Assembly: GCA_903923135.1 (NCBI GenBank)
Contig: CAIXWN010000024.1
Coordinates: 49,326 to 113,325 of the forward strand
Length of the DNA: 64,000 nt
Direction: 5' to 3'
Source: an uncultured Caulobacteraceae bacterium
Lineage (GTDB): Bacteria; Pseudomonadota; Alphaproteobacteria; Caulobacterales; Caulobacteraceae
Position numbers and translations under genes: made by a program. Under the pieces are notes generated by a model. It saw only the letters and a program-made list of their open reading frames with translations, did not search any database and had not been told where the DNA came from. This document shows positions 33,375 through 41,986 of this stretch, in pieces (position 1 is the stretch's first letter; each line of letters starts with the position of its first letter).

Positions 33375-34516
33375 TGCGCGGCCGGGTTCTGGCCGCCCTG
33401 CTGGCCGCCGCCGCGCTCGCCGGTTGCGCCAGCCAGGCGCCGAGCCCACCGTCGACGGGCCGATTGCCGACCGTGGCCCAGCCGCCGTCTCCCGGGCCGC
33501 GTCCGGCCCCGATCGAACCGGCTCCTCCCGCGGCCGCCACACCCGCCGCGCCGGGCTCGCCATTTGACGCCCTCGGCGGCTGGGACCAGGAGGATCACGC
33601 CGCCGCCCTGGATGCGGTCCTCGCCGGCTGCCGCGTCGCCCGTGACGCGGACCTCGCCGAGGTCTGTCGCCGCGCCGCAGCCCTGGGCCATCTCGAGGAA
33701 CCCCGCGCCCGCGCCTTCCTGGAAACCCACTTCCGGCCGCAGCCTGTCCCCGAGACCGGCCTGCTCACCGCCTATTTCACGCCCGTCTATGAGGCGCGGT
33801 CCCGCCGGGGGGGCGAGTTCACCGCGCCGGTGCGCCCCCGCCCCGCCGATCTGCCGCGCCCCGTTGCGGGCGCCGCGACGCCCCTCTACCCCGATCGCGC
33901 CGAGATCGAACGCCGACCGGCCCATGGCGCCCTGGCCTGGATGCGACCGGAGGACCTGTTCTTCCTGCAGATCCAGGGATCCGGGGTGCTGGAGGATCCT
34001 GATGGCGGTCGTCGCCGGGCGGTCTTTGACGGCTCCAACGGCGCCCCCTTTCTCGGCCTGGCGGCGCCCATGCGCCAGCAGGGCCTGCTCGTCGACCAGG
34101 ACACCTCCGCCGAGCGCATCCGCGCCTGGCTGGCGGCCAACCGTGGTCCGCGGGCGGAGGCGGTGATGCGACTGAACCGGCGTTATGTCTTCTTCCGTCT
34201 TGAGCCGGACGATGGCGGTGAACCGGCCGGCGCAGCCGGCCTGAGGCTGACACCGGGCCGGGCCCTGGCGGTGGACCCTGCCGCCCACGCCATGGGCGAG
34301 GTCCTCTGGCTGGACGCCGCCTCGCCGGTTTTGAGCGGGGCCTTTCCCGCCTACCGGCGCCTGGCGCTGGCGCTCGACACCGGCGGCGCCATCCACGGGC
34401 CCGCCCGTGTCGACCTCTATCTCGGCCGCGGGCCCGACGCCGGTCTGGAGGCGGGGCGGGTGCGCCACGTGCTTCGTCTCTACCGCCTCGTTCCTGTCCT
34501 GCCTCCGGGCGCATGA
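33374..34516 (+). CDS. mltA: Membrane-bound lytic murein transglycosylase A
   Basis: This 380-residue lipoprotein (LAAAALAGCASQ) has a Pro-rich linker of about 45 residues, the MltA domain (FLETHFRPQPVPETGLLTAYFTPVYEARS) and a 3D domain at the end (LALALDTGGAIHGPARVDLYLGRGPDAG) carrying catalytic aspartates. MltA cleaves peptidoglycan glycan strands to 1,6-anhydro products. It overlaps the Tim44-like gene upstream and the Smr gene downstream (ATGA). Confidence 0.93.
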   Translation: MRGRVLAALLAAAALAGCASQAPSPPSTGRLPTVAQPPSPGPRPAPIEPAPPAAATPAAPGSPFDALGGWDQEDHAAALDAVLAGCRVARDADLAEVCRRAAALGHLEEPRARAFLETHFRPQPVPETGLLTAYFTPVYEARSRRGGEFTAPVRPRPADLPRPVAGAATPLYPDRAEIERRPAHGALAWMRPEDLFFLQIQGSGVLEDPDGGRRRAVFDGSNGAPFLGLAAPMRQQGLLVDQDTSAERIRAWLAANRGPRAEAVMRLNRRYVFFRLEPDDGGEPAGAAGLRLTPGRALAVDPAAHAMGEVLWLDAASPVLSGAFPAYRRLALALDTGGAIHGPARVDLYLGRGPDAGLEAGRVRHVLRLYRLVPVLPPGA

Positions 34517-35076
34517 AACCGCCGGCCGACGACGCCGACGCCCGACTCTGGGGCGTGATCACCGCCACGGTCAGGCCGCTGCGCAGCCGTCACCGGCCGC
34601 GGGTCGCGGCGGCTGCCGCGCCAGCGACGCCCGCGGTGACACCGCCGCCCCCGTCTGCGCCGCCAGGCCCCGCGCGGACCCGGGCCCCACACCATCCGCC
34701 ACACGCGCCGGCCGCGCGAAAGACCCCGCCGCGGCCCCACCTGCCGCCTCAGCCCATCGAACCCGGCCGCCGCCGCCGCATCGATCGCGGTCACGAGCCT
34801 CCGGCGGCCGTCGTGGACCTTCATGGCCTCAACCAGGACCAGGCCCGGGCCGCGCTCACCGGTTTCATTCTGCGGGGCTGGTCCGAGAACCGCCGCACAA
34901 TACTCGTGATCACCGGCAAGGGGGCGCTGGGCGACGGCGTCCTGCGCCGCCGGGTGCCCGAATGGCTCGGCGAGCCGCCCCTTCGCCAGATCGTCGCCGG
35001 TCTCTCCGAGGCCCACCGCCGCCATGGCGGCGAGGGGGCGATCTATGTGGCGCTCAAGCGGGCCGATCCGCGGTAG
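34513..35076 (+). CDS. Smr/MutS-C domain protein
   Basis: This 187-residue protein has a Pro/Ala-rich, probably disordered first half (residues 20-90) and a C-terminal Smr domain: VVDLHGLNQDQARAALTGFI, RTILVITGKGALGDGVLRRRVPEWL. Smr domains have nicking or RNA-cleaving activity. The order Tim44-mltA-smr downstream of secB is conserved in alphaproteobacteria. The start overlaps mltA by 4 bases. The biological target is unknown. Confidence 0.9.
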   Translation: MKPPADDADARLWGVITATVRPLRSRHRPRVAAAAAPATPAVTPPPPSAPPGPARTRAPHHPPHAPAARKTPPRPHLPPQPIEPGRRRRIDRGHEPPAAVVDLHGLNQDQARAALTGFILRGWSENRRTILVITGKGALGDGVLRRRVPEWLGEPPLRQIVAGLSEAHRRHGGEGAIYVALKRADPR

Positions 35077-35225
35077 GCGGGGGGCGCCGATTTCACCCGG
35101 CCGAGGCGGCGGACTTCTGGCCGCATGCCACGGGTGGGTTCGCACGGCGCCCTTTCCCTGTAGACTGAGAACAGGCGCGGTCGAGCTGGAGCGGGGTCGC
35201 CCATGATCAGACGAGGCGGCTGACC

Positions 35226-35783
35226 ATGGTCCAGGGCGCAGCTCTCGATCTCGACAGGTCCATCGTCACCCGCGACGGCTGGCGGCTGCGCATCCGCCCC
35301 ATCTGGCCGGAGGATGCGCCGGCGCTCATCGAAATGGCGGAGCGTTCCACGCCGGAGGATTTGCGGCTGCGCTTCTTCACGCCGGTCCGACTCGACCACG
35401 GCACGCTCGCCGCCCGTCTGACCCGCTACGACCACGACCGGCAGATCGCCGTGGCGGCCTGGGATCCCGCCTCGCCGCGCGGCGAGGGCGAGTTCCTGGC
35501 GGTCATGCGCCTGATCTGCGCGCCGGACGACAGCAGCGGCGAGTTCGCCGTCATGGTCCGTTCCGACCTCAAGGGCCACGGCGTCGGCCGTCGCCTGATG
35601 GAGGAGATGCTGGGTTGGGCCGTCGCCCGCGGGCTGCCGCGGGTGGAGGGCGTCGTGCTCGCCGAAAATCGCGCCATGCTGCATATGGTCCGCGCCTGTG
35701 GCGGTGTGGTGGAACCCTACGGCGATGACTTTCCCGCCGTTCGGGTCCGTTTCGACCCGGCGGTCCTGGACCCGGCAGGCTGA
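35226..35783 (+). CDS. GNAT-family N-acetyltransferase
   Basis: This 185-residue single GNAT domain starts WRLRIRPIWPEDAPALIEMAERSTPEDLRLRFF. The acetyl-CoA-binding motif A is MVRSDLKGHGVGRRLMEEML. The N-terminal half resembles the acetyltransferase module fused to acyl-CoA synthetases of the Pat type, but here it is free-standing. The substrate is unknown. It is separated by 149 bases from the Smr gene, so it is probably its own unit. Confidence 0.85.
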   Translation: MVQGAALDLDRSIVTRDGWRLRIRPIWPEDAPALIEMAERSTPEDLRLRFFTPVRLDHGTLAARLTRYDHDRQIAVAAWDPASPRGEGEFLAVMRLICAPDDSSGEFAVMVRSDLKGHGVGRRLMEEMLGWAVARGLPRVEGVVLAENRAMLHMVRACGGVVEPYGDDFPAVRVRFDPAVLDPAG

Positions 35784-35871
35784 CAGGCGGTCGCTGCCAG
35801 AGAAAGCGCCTCGCAACGGACCGCCCCTCCGCCTATGAGGAGCCGGCGGGCGGGGCGAAGAGGTTCAGCGG

Positions 35872-36744
35872 ATGACGACGGGCAGGACGAGGCCGCTGGC
35901 GACCGCCGCCGCCGTGATGGTCGGGCTGGTGGTCCTGGCCGGGGCGTGGGCGTTCATCCAGTCGCGGTCCCAGGCGATTGTCGAGGCGCGCCATCCCCTC
36001 GATCCCAGCCCCGTGGCGGCCGCGACGACACCCGAGGCGGTTGCCCGCGGCGGGCGACTGGTCGCCGTCACCGCCTGCGGCGGCTGCCATGGCCCCGATC
36101 TCACCGGCGGTCCGCTCAATGTCGCCGGGACGCAGGTCCCCACGCCGAATCTCACGCGTCTCGCATCCAGGCAATCTGACGCCGAACTGGACCGGGCGAT
36201 CCGGCGGGGTCTGCGCCCGGACGGAACCAGCGAACTGGTCATGCCCTCGGCCGCCTACGCCGGCTTCACCGATGACGAGGTCGCCGCGATGATCGGCTAT
36301 CTGCGCAGTCTTCCGGGAAAGGGGGTCCAGCCGGCCCGACCGCATCCGGGGCCCTTCCTTCGCGTGGCTCTGGTGGCGGGCTGGGTCAGGCCGGACGCCG
36401 AGGCCGTCCTGAGGGCCCGGCCGCCCCTTGACGCCGGGCCGGCCGTCGCCGCCGGCCGCCATCTTGCCGCCATCGCCTGCGGACGCTGCCACGGGACCGA
36501 CCTTGGCGGCGTGCGTGACGCCGGTCCCGACATGACCGTGCGCGGCTATTTCACCCCTGCCCAGTTCCACACCCTGCTGCGCAAGGGCGAAGCGGTCGGG
36601 GCCGGCAACATGGCCCTGATGAACGAGACGGCCCAGGCCAGCTTCAGTCATTTCACCGACGGCGAGATCGACGCCATCTACGCCTATCTGGACGCCCGCG
36701 ACCGCATCCTCGCCGCCCGGGCCGCCCGGCGCAAAACGTCCTGA
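35872..36744 (+). CDS. Dihaem c-type cytochrome, membrane-anchored
   Basis: This 290-residue protein has an N-terminal hydrophobic segment (residues 10-29) acting as anchor or signal, then two cytochrome c domains with haem-binding CGGCH (69-73) and CGRCH (203-207). Each motif is followed at distance by methionines suitable as distal ligands (LVMPSAAY, GNMALMN). Such proteins are periplasmic electron carriers, for example of alcohol or sugar dehydrogenases. No dehydrogenase gene is adjacent, so the partner is unknown. Confidence 0.88.
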   Translation: MTTGRTRPLATAAAVMVGLVVLAGAWAFIQSRSQAIVEARHPLDPSPVAAATTPEAVARGGRLVAVTACGGCHGPDLTGGPLNVAGTQVPTPNLTRLASRQSDAELDRAIRRGLRPDGTSELVMPSAAYAGFTDDEVAAMIGYLRSLPGKGVQPARPHPGPFLRVALVAGWVRPDAEAVLRARPPLDAGPAVAAGRHLAAIACGRCHGTDLGGVRDAGPDMTVRGYFTPAQFHTLLRKGEAVGAGNMALMNETAQASFSHFTDGEIDAIYAYLDARDRILAARAARRKTS

Positions 36745-36788
36745 AGGCGTTCGCGTCCGACACTGAACTGGACCGATCTGGTCGGCGA

Positions 36789-37907
36789 TCAGCGCGCGGC
36801 TGGCGCCGGCCTGGCGGCGCGTCCGGGATCGAGCAGGCCCAGGCCCAGGTCGTTCACGCCTCCGGGGGCCTGGCCGTTGGCCAGAACCACCACGCCCACG
36901 CCGGCGTCGCGGTCCAGACCGATGAAGGCGTGATAGAAGCCGTCCTTCCAGATCAGTTCCCGCCCTCCCTCCCGCACAACGTTCCACCCCAGCGCGGCCT
37001 CGGTCGACGGCGGCTGACCGCCCGGCCGGCGCGTGGCCAGCATCCGCTGCAGACCAGCCGCCAGGCTCGGCTCGCGCCGGCCCAAAAGGGCCTCCAGCAG
37101 CACCGCAAGGTCGTCGGCCGTTGAATAGAGGGCGCCCGCGCCGGCGAGGGCCCCGTAGTCGCGGCGGGTGGAGCGCCCGCCGGTCATGTCGTACTCCACG
37201 GCCTCCCGCGCGCGCATGTCGAGGGTCAGTTCGGGTCGGGTGTCCTTCAGGCCCAGCGGTCCGGTCACCCGCGCCTCCACCAGCGCAGGCCAGCCCACCG
37301 CCTCACGGGTCGCCAGGGCCTCGCCCAGCAGGCCGTAACCGAGGTCGGAATAGGCGTAGCGGCGCTGCGCCCGGGGAACCGGCGGTTCTGAGGCGACGAA
37401 GTCGAAAAGGGCGCCGCGGGAATATCCGGCGAAGGGATTGGTGTGATCGCGCGAGGCGCGGTTCCTCGGCCAGGCAGGCAGGCCAGAGGTCATGGTCGCC
37501 AGATCCGCCCAGGTCACAGCGAGGTCGCCGGCGTGCGGGAGCCGGTTGGCGGGCCTGGGAAGGGAGTCGGCCACCGCGCCATCCACCATCAGCGCTCCAC
37601 TCTCGACAGCCTGGGCCAGCAGCAGGGCGGTGAAGACCTTGGTGACGGAGGCGACCTGGAACACGGTCTCGCCGGTCATCGGCCTTCCGTCACCCCGCGC
37701 CAGGGTCCCGTAAGCGATGGTGCGCCGTCCCGCGGGGCCGACGATCTCCACCACCATACCGCTGCCCTGCCGACGACCGTCGACCCGGTCGGCGAGCAGG
37801 GTGCGGATTTCCGCGTCCGTCGGTGTGGGCGCGGGCGCGGCCGCCCGGGCCGGAACCGCAAAGGCCGCGACCATCGCCAGCCCCAGGCTCAAGGCGCGCA
37901 TTATCAT
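36789..37907 (-). CDS. Secreted serine hydrolase, beta-lactamase class C / DD-peptidase fold
   Basis: This 372-residue protein has a signal peptide (MIMRALSLGLAMVAAFAVPARA). It carries the SxxK active site QVASVTKVFTALLLAQ (S87, K90) and YAYSDLGYGLLGEAL, where YSD replaces the YxN triad element. Enzymes of this group act as esterases, carboxypeptidases or amide hydrolases, and few are true beta-lactamases. The KTG box is not clear, so beta-lactam resistance is not predicted. It converges with the cytochrome gene (44-base gap). Confidence 0.85.
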   Translation of the reverse strand: MIMRALSLGLAMVAAFAVPARAAAPAPTPTDAEIRTLLADRVDGRRQGSGMVVEIVGPAGRRTIAYGTLARGDGRPMTGETVFQVASVTKVFTALLLAQAVESGALMVDGAVADSLPRPANRLPHAGDLAVTWADLATMTSGLPAWPRNRASRDHTNPFAGYSRGALFDFVASEPPVPRAQRRYAYSDLGYGLLGEALATREAVGWPALVEARVTGPLGLKDTRPELTLDMRAREAVEYDMTGGRSTRRDYGALAGAGALYSTADDLAVLLEALLGRREPSLAAGLQRMLATRRPGGQPPSTEAALGWNVVREGGRELIWKDGFYHAFIGLDRDAGVGVVVLANGQAPGGVNDLGLGLLDPGRAARPAPAAR

Positions 37908-38176
37908 GGAACCAAGGATGACAGGCCTGGCCGCAGGTCAAGCGCCGGATGCGCTCAGGCCTCACCCGGCCTGAGTATTTTCCGACCCTGTCGCCGGGGA
38001 CTCCCCTGCCGCAGGGTGGCAGGATTGCCACCGACGTCTGTCGGCTTGTCGGGAAATGTCGGGCGATCTTCGATCGGGACCGCCCCACCAGGATCAGGTC
38101 GCCGCCGACCACCTGATCGTCGCCGCGACGGCCCGACACCGTCCTGTCGCGGCGCCCAGAGCAAAGGACCGATTGT

Positions 38177-39100
38177 TTGGGGGACCCCTACAAGACCCTC
38201 GGCGTCTCGACGGACGCCACCCAGGCCGAGATCCGCCGGGCCTATCACAAGCTGGCCAAGACCCATCACCCGGACCTCAACCCGGGCGACGACAAGGCGG
38301 AGGCCGTGTTCAAGGGCGTCACGGCCGCCAACGACATCCTGTCCGACCCCGAAAAGCGGGCGCGTTTCGACCGGGGTGAGATCGACGCCTCCGGGCAGGC
38401 GCAGGCGCCACGGTCGTCCTATCGCGACTATGCCGAGGGTGACACCGGGCGGCGCTACAGCCGGGGTGGTGGCCCGGGCGACTGGGACGAGAGTGACTTC
38501 GCCGACATCTTCAGCACGACCTTCGGAGCCGGGGCGACACGCGGCGGCGACAGATCCCGCCGGGGCGCCGACGAACACTACTCTCTCGCCGTCGGCTTTC
38601 TCGACGCCATCAACGGCGCGACGCAAAGATTGACCCTGCCCTCGGGCCGGACCCTCGAGGCCAAGATCCCGGCGGGCGCCGCCGACGGACAGATCCTGCG
38701 TCTGCGGGGCCAGGGCGGTCCGGGCCGCAACGGCGGCCCCTCCGGCGATGCGCTGGTCGAGGTCATCGTCTCCCCGCACCCGGTCTTCACGCGCGCCGGC
38801 CAGGACATCCGCATGGAGCTTCCCATCACCCTGTCAGAGGCCGTGCTCGGGGGCGCCATCGAGGCTCCGACACCGGGCGGCATGGTGCGCGTCCGCATCC
38901 CGCCCGGCTCGGACAACGGCTCCGAACTCCGGCTGCGCGGCCGGGGAGCGCCGGCCCACGCCGGCCAGGCCGCCGGCGATCTGTACGCGACCCTGCGGGT
39001 CGTCATCGGTCCGCCGGATGAGGCCCTGAAGGTGTTCCTGGAAACCTGGAAGCCAGACCCCGCCAGCAATCCCCGGTCATCGATGGAGACCCGGCCATGA
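38177..39100 (+). CDS. cbpA: Curved-DNA-binding/DnaJ-like co-chaperone CbpA
   Basis: This 307-residue protein has a J-domain at residues 3-65 (DPYKTLGVSTDATQAEIRRAYHKLAKTHHPDLN with the HPD motif), a Gly/Arg-rich linker, and two C-terminal peptide-binding subdomains (EHYSLAVGFLDAINGATQRLTLPSGRTLEAKIPAG). It lacks the Cys-rich zinc domain of DnaJ, which fits CbpA. It stimulates DnaK ATPase. The start is a TTG (38177). The overlap with the following cbpM gene (ATGA) strengthens the call. Confidence 0.9.
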   Translation: MGDPYKTLGVSTDATQAEIRRAYHKLAKTHHPDLNPGDDKAEAVFKGVTAANDILSDPEKRARFDRGEIDASGQAQAPRSSYRDYAEGDTGRRYSRGGGPGDWDESDFADIFSTTFGAGATRGGDRSRRGADEHYSLAVGFLDAINGATQRLTLPSGRTLEAKIPAGAADGQILRLRGQGGPGRNGGPSGDALVEVIVSPHPVFTRAGQDIRMELPITLSEAVLGGAIEAPTPGGMVRVRIPPGSDNGSELRLRGRGAPAHAGQAAGDLYATLRVVIGPPDEALKVFLETWKPDPASNPRSSMETRP

Positions 39101-39378
39101 TCACCGTCGAGGTGCTCCTCACCCGACTGCCCGGCCTGCCTCTCGGGGACCTGGAGCGCTGGATCTCCAACGACTGGGTGAGGCCGGACGGCGGTCAGGG
39201 GCATTATGGTTTCCGCGAGATCGATGTGGCGCGGGTGCGGCTCATCCGGGAGTTGCGCGACGACCTGGCCATCGATGAGGCGGCCCTGCCGGTCATCCTG
39301 CTGCTGCTCGACCAGGTCTACGACCTGCGCCGGCGGCTGGCGGCGCAGCGCGGGGGGCCGGGGCCTGCAAGGCCGTGA
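39097..39378 (+). CDS. cbpM: Chaperone modulator CbpM
   Basis: This 93-residue protein of the CbpM family (MerR-like HTH fold) inhibits the J-domain of CbpA. The typical block is WISNDWVRPDGGQGHYGFREIDVARVRLIRELRDDLAIDEAALPVILLLLDQVYDLRRRL. Paired with cbpA with a 4-base overlap, as in E. coli cbpAM. Confidence 0.9.
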   Translation: MITVEVLLTRLPGLPLGDLERWISNDWVRPDGGQGHYGFREIDVARVRLIRELRDDLAIDEAALPVILLLLDQVYDLRRRLAAQRGGPGPARP

Positions 39379-39392
39379 ACCTCGATCGGCGG

Positions 39393-40184
39393 TCAGCGCC
39401 GGGCCGCGGCCGCGACCGCGGGCCAAAGATCGTCCGACGGTCCGTACCACGCCGCGTAAAGGGACGCCTGGACGAAGACCCAGTCCAGCAGCCGGCCGGG
39501 CTCCAGGTCCGTCATCCGCCCGATCGTCCCGGCGCGCCGGCGAAGGACGCCCGGCGCCTGCGCCGCCACGGGGTCGGGCGCGATGGCCATCAGGGCGTGA
39601 TCGAAGGCGCGATCGCCGAGCAGGCCCTTGGGGTCGATCGCCAGCCAGCCGCGCTCTCCGGCGTCGAGCACATTGCCGTGGTGCAGGTCGCCGTGCAGCG
39701 GCCGCATCTCAACGGTGGTCGCCAGAAACCGCTGCGCCGTCCCGGCCGCCTGGACGAAGGTCCCCCCACGCTCCAACGCCGCCCCGGGCAGGGTGTCCAG
39801 CCAGCGGTCCAGCGGGACCAGGCCGTCGTATATCGCGGCCCTTCCGGCGGAATGGATGGCGTCGCCGACGCCGCAGAGCGTCTCCAGGGCCTCGTCCTCA
39901 TCGAGGTCGCCGAGCCGGTGGGCGCCGGCGGCGCGCTCCATGAGAACCGCGTCGGCCTCGCGTTCGAACACCCGCACGGCGCCCTGGCCGTCCAGAGCCT
40001 GCAGAAAGCGCGATCCGGCGACCTCCTGTTCGGCCATGGCGGCCTTGAGCATCAGGGGCGCGCCGCCCCGCCGCACCGGCAGCAGCCGGCTCCACTGGCT
40101 GGCGAAGGGCGCCCCGTCCGGCAACAGCCGCCAGCGCGCCAGCCACGGGGCGAAAACCGCCAGATCGTCTGATCGCTCGGTCAT
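39393..40184 (-). CDS. APH(6)/hydroxyurea-type antibiotic kinase family protein
   Basis: This 263-residue protein has an aminoglycoside-phosphotransferase-like fold: catalytic loop MRPLHGDLHHGNVLDAG and metal-binding LAIDPKGLLGDRAFDHALM. It belongs to the 'aminoglycoside/hydroxyurea resistance kinase' family (APH_6). Most chromosomal members have no proven antibiotic substrate, so resistance should not be assumed. It sits 14 bases from convergent cbpM and in the same direction as the hydratase gene, which ends upstream of it at 40198. Confidence 0.82.
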   Translation of the reverse strand: MTERSDDLAVFAPWLARWRLLPDGAPFASQWSRLLPVRRGGAPLMLKAAMAEQEVAGSRFLQALDGQGAVRVFEREADAVLMERAAGAHRLGDLDEDEALETLCGVGDAIHSAGRAAIYDGLVPLDRWLDTLPGAALERGGTFVQAAGTAQRFLATTVEMRPLHGDLHHGNVLDAGERGWLAIDPKGLLGDRAFDHALMAIAPDPVAAQAPGVLRRRAGTIGRMTDLEPGRLLDWVFVQASLYAAWYGPSDDLWPAVAAAARR

Positions 40185-40197
40185 TCGGCTTTGCGGC

Positions 40198-40989
40198 TCA
40201 GACGAAGGCGGTGCGCACCTCGCCCAGGCCCTGATCGAAACGGCAGACGATGTCGTCGCCGGCCCTGACCGGAATGGCCCGGACGAAGGACCCGGTCAGG
40301 ATGACCTGGCCGGGTTCGAAGGTGACGCCGAACTCGCCGAGCTTGTTGGCCAGCCAGGCGACCGAGGTCACCGGATTGCCCAGCACGGCCGACGCCACGC
40401 CCTCCTGTTCGACCTCGCCCCGGCGCACGATCGATCCCCGCACGGTGCGGATGTCGATCTGGTCCAGGCGTCGCGGATTGGCCCCCAGAACCACCGCCCC
40501 GCAGGCGGCGAGATCGGCGACGGTGTCGATCAGGTCCATCCCGGGGCCCCTGGCGACCCGGAAATCCACGATCTCGATGGCGGGAAGAACGAACTCGGTG
40601 GCGCGCAGAACGTCCACCGGCAGAACCCCTGGTCCCCGGAGCGCCTGACCCATGACAAAGGCGATCTCGATCTCGATCATCGGGTCGAACAGCGCCGCCA
40701 TGGGGACCGGCGTATCCTCCGGGAAGAACATATCGTCGGTCATGGCGCTGAAATCCGGCTCGGCCGAACCGGCCATGGCCTGCATGGCCTTGGACGTCAG
40801 GCCGACCTTGTAGCCGCGGATCCGGCGGCCCTCGGCCAGACGCCGCGCCACGAAGGCCTCCTGGATGCGATAGGCGTCCTCGACCTCGATACCGGGGTAG
40901 GTCCTGGTCAGCAGCGGCAGGGGCCTGCGGGTGCTGTAGACCTCGATGAGGTCGTCGACGATGGCGGACCGGGTGGCGTCATCCAGCAC
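40198..40989 (-). CDS. 2-oxopent-4-enoate / 2-oxohept-4-ene-1,7-dioate hydratase family enzyme
   Basis: This 263-residue hydratase/decarboxylase of the FAH superfamily (MhpD/HpaH type) has RRIRGYKVGLTSKAMQAM, metal-binding PMIEIEIAFVMGQ and FEPGQVILTGSFVRAIPV. It adds water to the dienol formed after meta-cleavage of catechols. It is co-directional with the TetR gene 57 bases upstream and divergent from the aldehyde dehydrogenase operon, so all should answer to the same regulator. The chain length and side group of the substrate cannot be fixed from sequence. Confidence 0.85.
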   Translation of the reverse strand: MLDDATRSAIVDDLIEVYSTRRPLPLLTRTYPGIEVEDAYRIQEAFVARRLAEGRRIRGYKVGLTSKAMQAMAGSAEPDFSAMTDDMFFPEDTPVPMAALFDPMIEIEIAFVMGQALRGPGVLPVDVLRATEFVLPAIEIVDFRVARGPGMDLIDTVADLAACGAVVLGANPRRLDQIDIRTVRGSIVRRGEVEQEGVASAVLGNPVTSVAWLANKLGEFGVTFEPGQVILTGSFVRAIPVRAGDDIVCRFDQGLGEVRTAFV

Positions 40990-41046
40990 GGCGTTCTCCT
41001 TGAGGTTTGCGGTCCTCCGCCCGTGAAACCGGCCTTGCCCGGCGCA

Positions 41047-41736
41047 TCAGACGGGCCCGAGACCGGTGAGGATCAGATCGAGGCGCTTGCGCAGTCGCGC
41101 GGCGAAAAGGGCCCGCGGCGTCATGCCGGCCAGCCAGGAAATCAGGCCCAGATAGTAGGCCCCGAACAGCGCTTCGGCGGCCAGAACCGGATCGGCGTCC
41201 GGGCGAACCCGTCCCAGCCTCTGGCCGTTGATGATGACGCCACCCAGGCCGGCGAAGATCTCGCGCATCAGGCTCTGGATGAAGGGGTGGGTCTGCGGTG
41301 AGGCCGGAATGGCGATTTCCTTGATCAGCACCCGCGCCAGATCGAGGTCGCGGGCGTGGTAGTCGGTCATCACCCCGAACACCCTAACCAGCTGGTCGAT
41401 CAACGGCGCCTCCGCGTCCAGCGCCTCCAAAGCCTGCCGGGTGGTGGCGACCATTTCGTCGCGGAAGACCATAATCAGCAGGTCTTCCTTGGATTTCACA
41501 TAGAGAAACAGGGTCCCCGCCCCGATGTCCGCCGCCTCGGCTATGGCCTGGGTGGTGGTGTGCTCGAAGCCGCGCTCGGCGAACAGCCGCTGGGCCGCGG
41601 CGATGATGCGGCGCAGCTTCTCCTGCTTGTTGCGCTCCCGCCGACCCGGCGCGGGTTCGGCGGCCGTCGCCAGGGCGGAATTCTGAACGGACGGGGTCAA
41701 GTTCGCCACAGCTCCTGGGGCCGACGTCACGCGCAT
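41047..41736 (-). CDS. TetR-family transcriptional regulator of the aromatic catabolism cluster
   Basis: This protein has about 229 residues from ATG 41736 (MRVTSAPGAVANL). The track start at 41823 would begin beyond the palindrome and is unlikely. The N-terminal HTH is RRIIAAAQRLFAERGFEHTTTQAIAEAADIGAGTLFLYVKSKEDLL, and a ligand-binding helical domain follows. It is divergent from the aldehyde dehydrogenase operon, and a near-perfect palindrome (41790-41811) lies in between. It most likely represses the cluster until a pathway substrate or intermediate binds; this is inference from position. Confidence 0.88.
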   Translation of the reverse strand: MRVTSAPGAVANLTPSVQNSALATAAEPAPGRRERNKQEKLRRIIAAAQRLFAERGFEHTTTQAIAEAADIGAGTLFLYVKSKEDLLIMVFRDEMVATTRQALEALDAEAPLIDQLVRVFGVMTDYHARDLDLARVLIKEIAIPASPQTHPFIQSLMREIFAGLGGVIINGQRLGRVRPDADPVLAAEALFGAYYLGLISWLAGMTPRALFAARLRKRLDLILTGLGPV

Positions 41737-41789
41737 CCTTTGTCCGCCGGGGCGGCTCTCCGTGGCAAGGCCGTCGTCGGCCGGGGAAT

Positions 41790-41811
41790 AAAAATGATTG
41801 CACTCATTTTT
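41790..41811. promoter_or_regulatory. Palindromic operator for the TetR regulator
   Basis: Arms AAAAATGA and TCATTTTT surround a TTGCAC centre. 22 bases are symmetric except for one central T/C pair. It lies 54 bases upstream of the TetR start and 176 bases upstream of the aldehyde dehydrogenase start, and is A/T-rich in a very GC-rich setting. The centre TTGCAC could double as a -35 element of the plus-strand promoter. Confidence 0.72.
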
Positions 41812-41986
41812 GAGCCGTGTCACTAAATTCCTCTCCAGGCGCCGAGGCGGCCCGGCGATGCGTTCGCCGGACGCCGGCGACCCGAGGGAGGCGCGCGAAA
41901 GTCATGCCGATCGAGGTCCAGACGCTGTCTGCACGGGTTCGTCCGGTCGGCGCCCCGATGATGAACCCTACGGCGGAGACCCGGTG

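Noticed and set aside
36789-37907. Calling the serine hydrolase a beta-lactamase
   Set aside because: SxxK is present but the YxN element is YSD and no convincing KTG was seen; family members are mostly esterases or peptidases.
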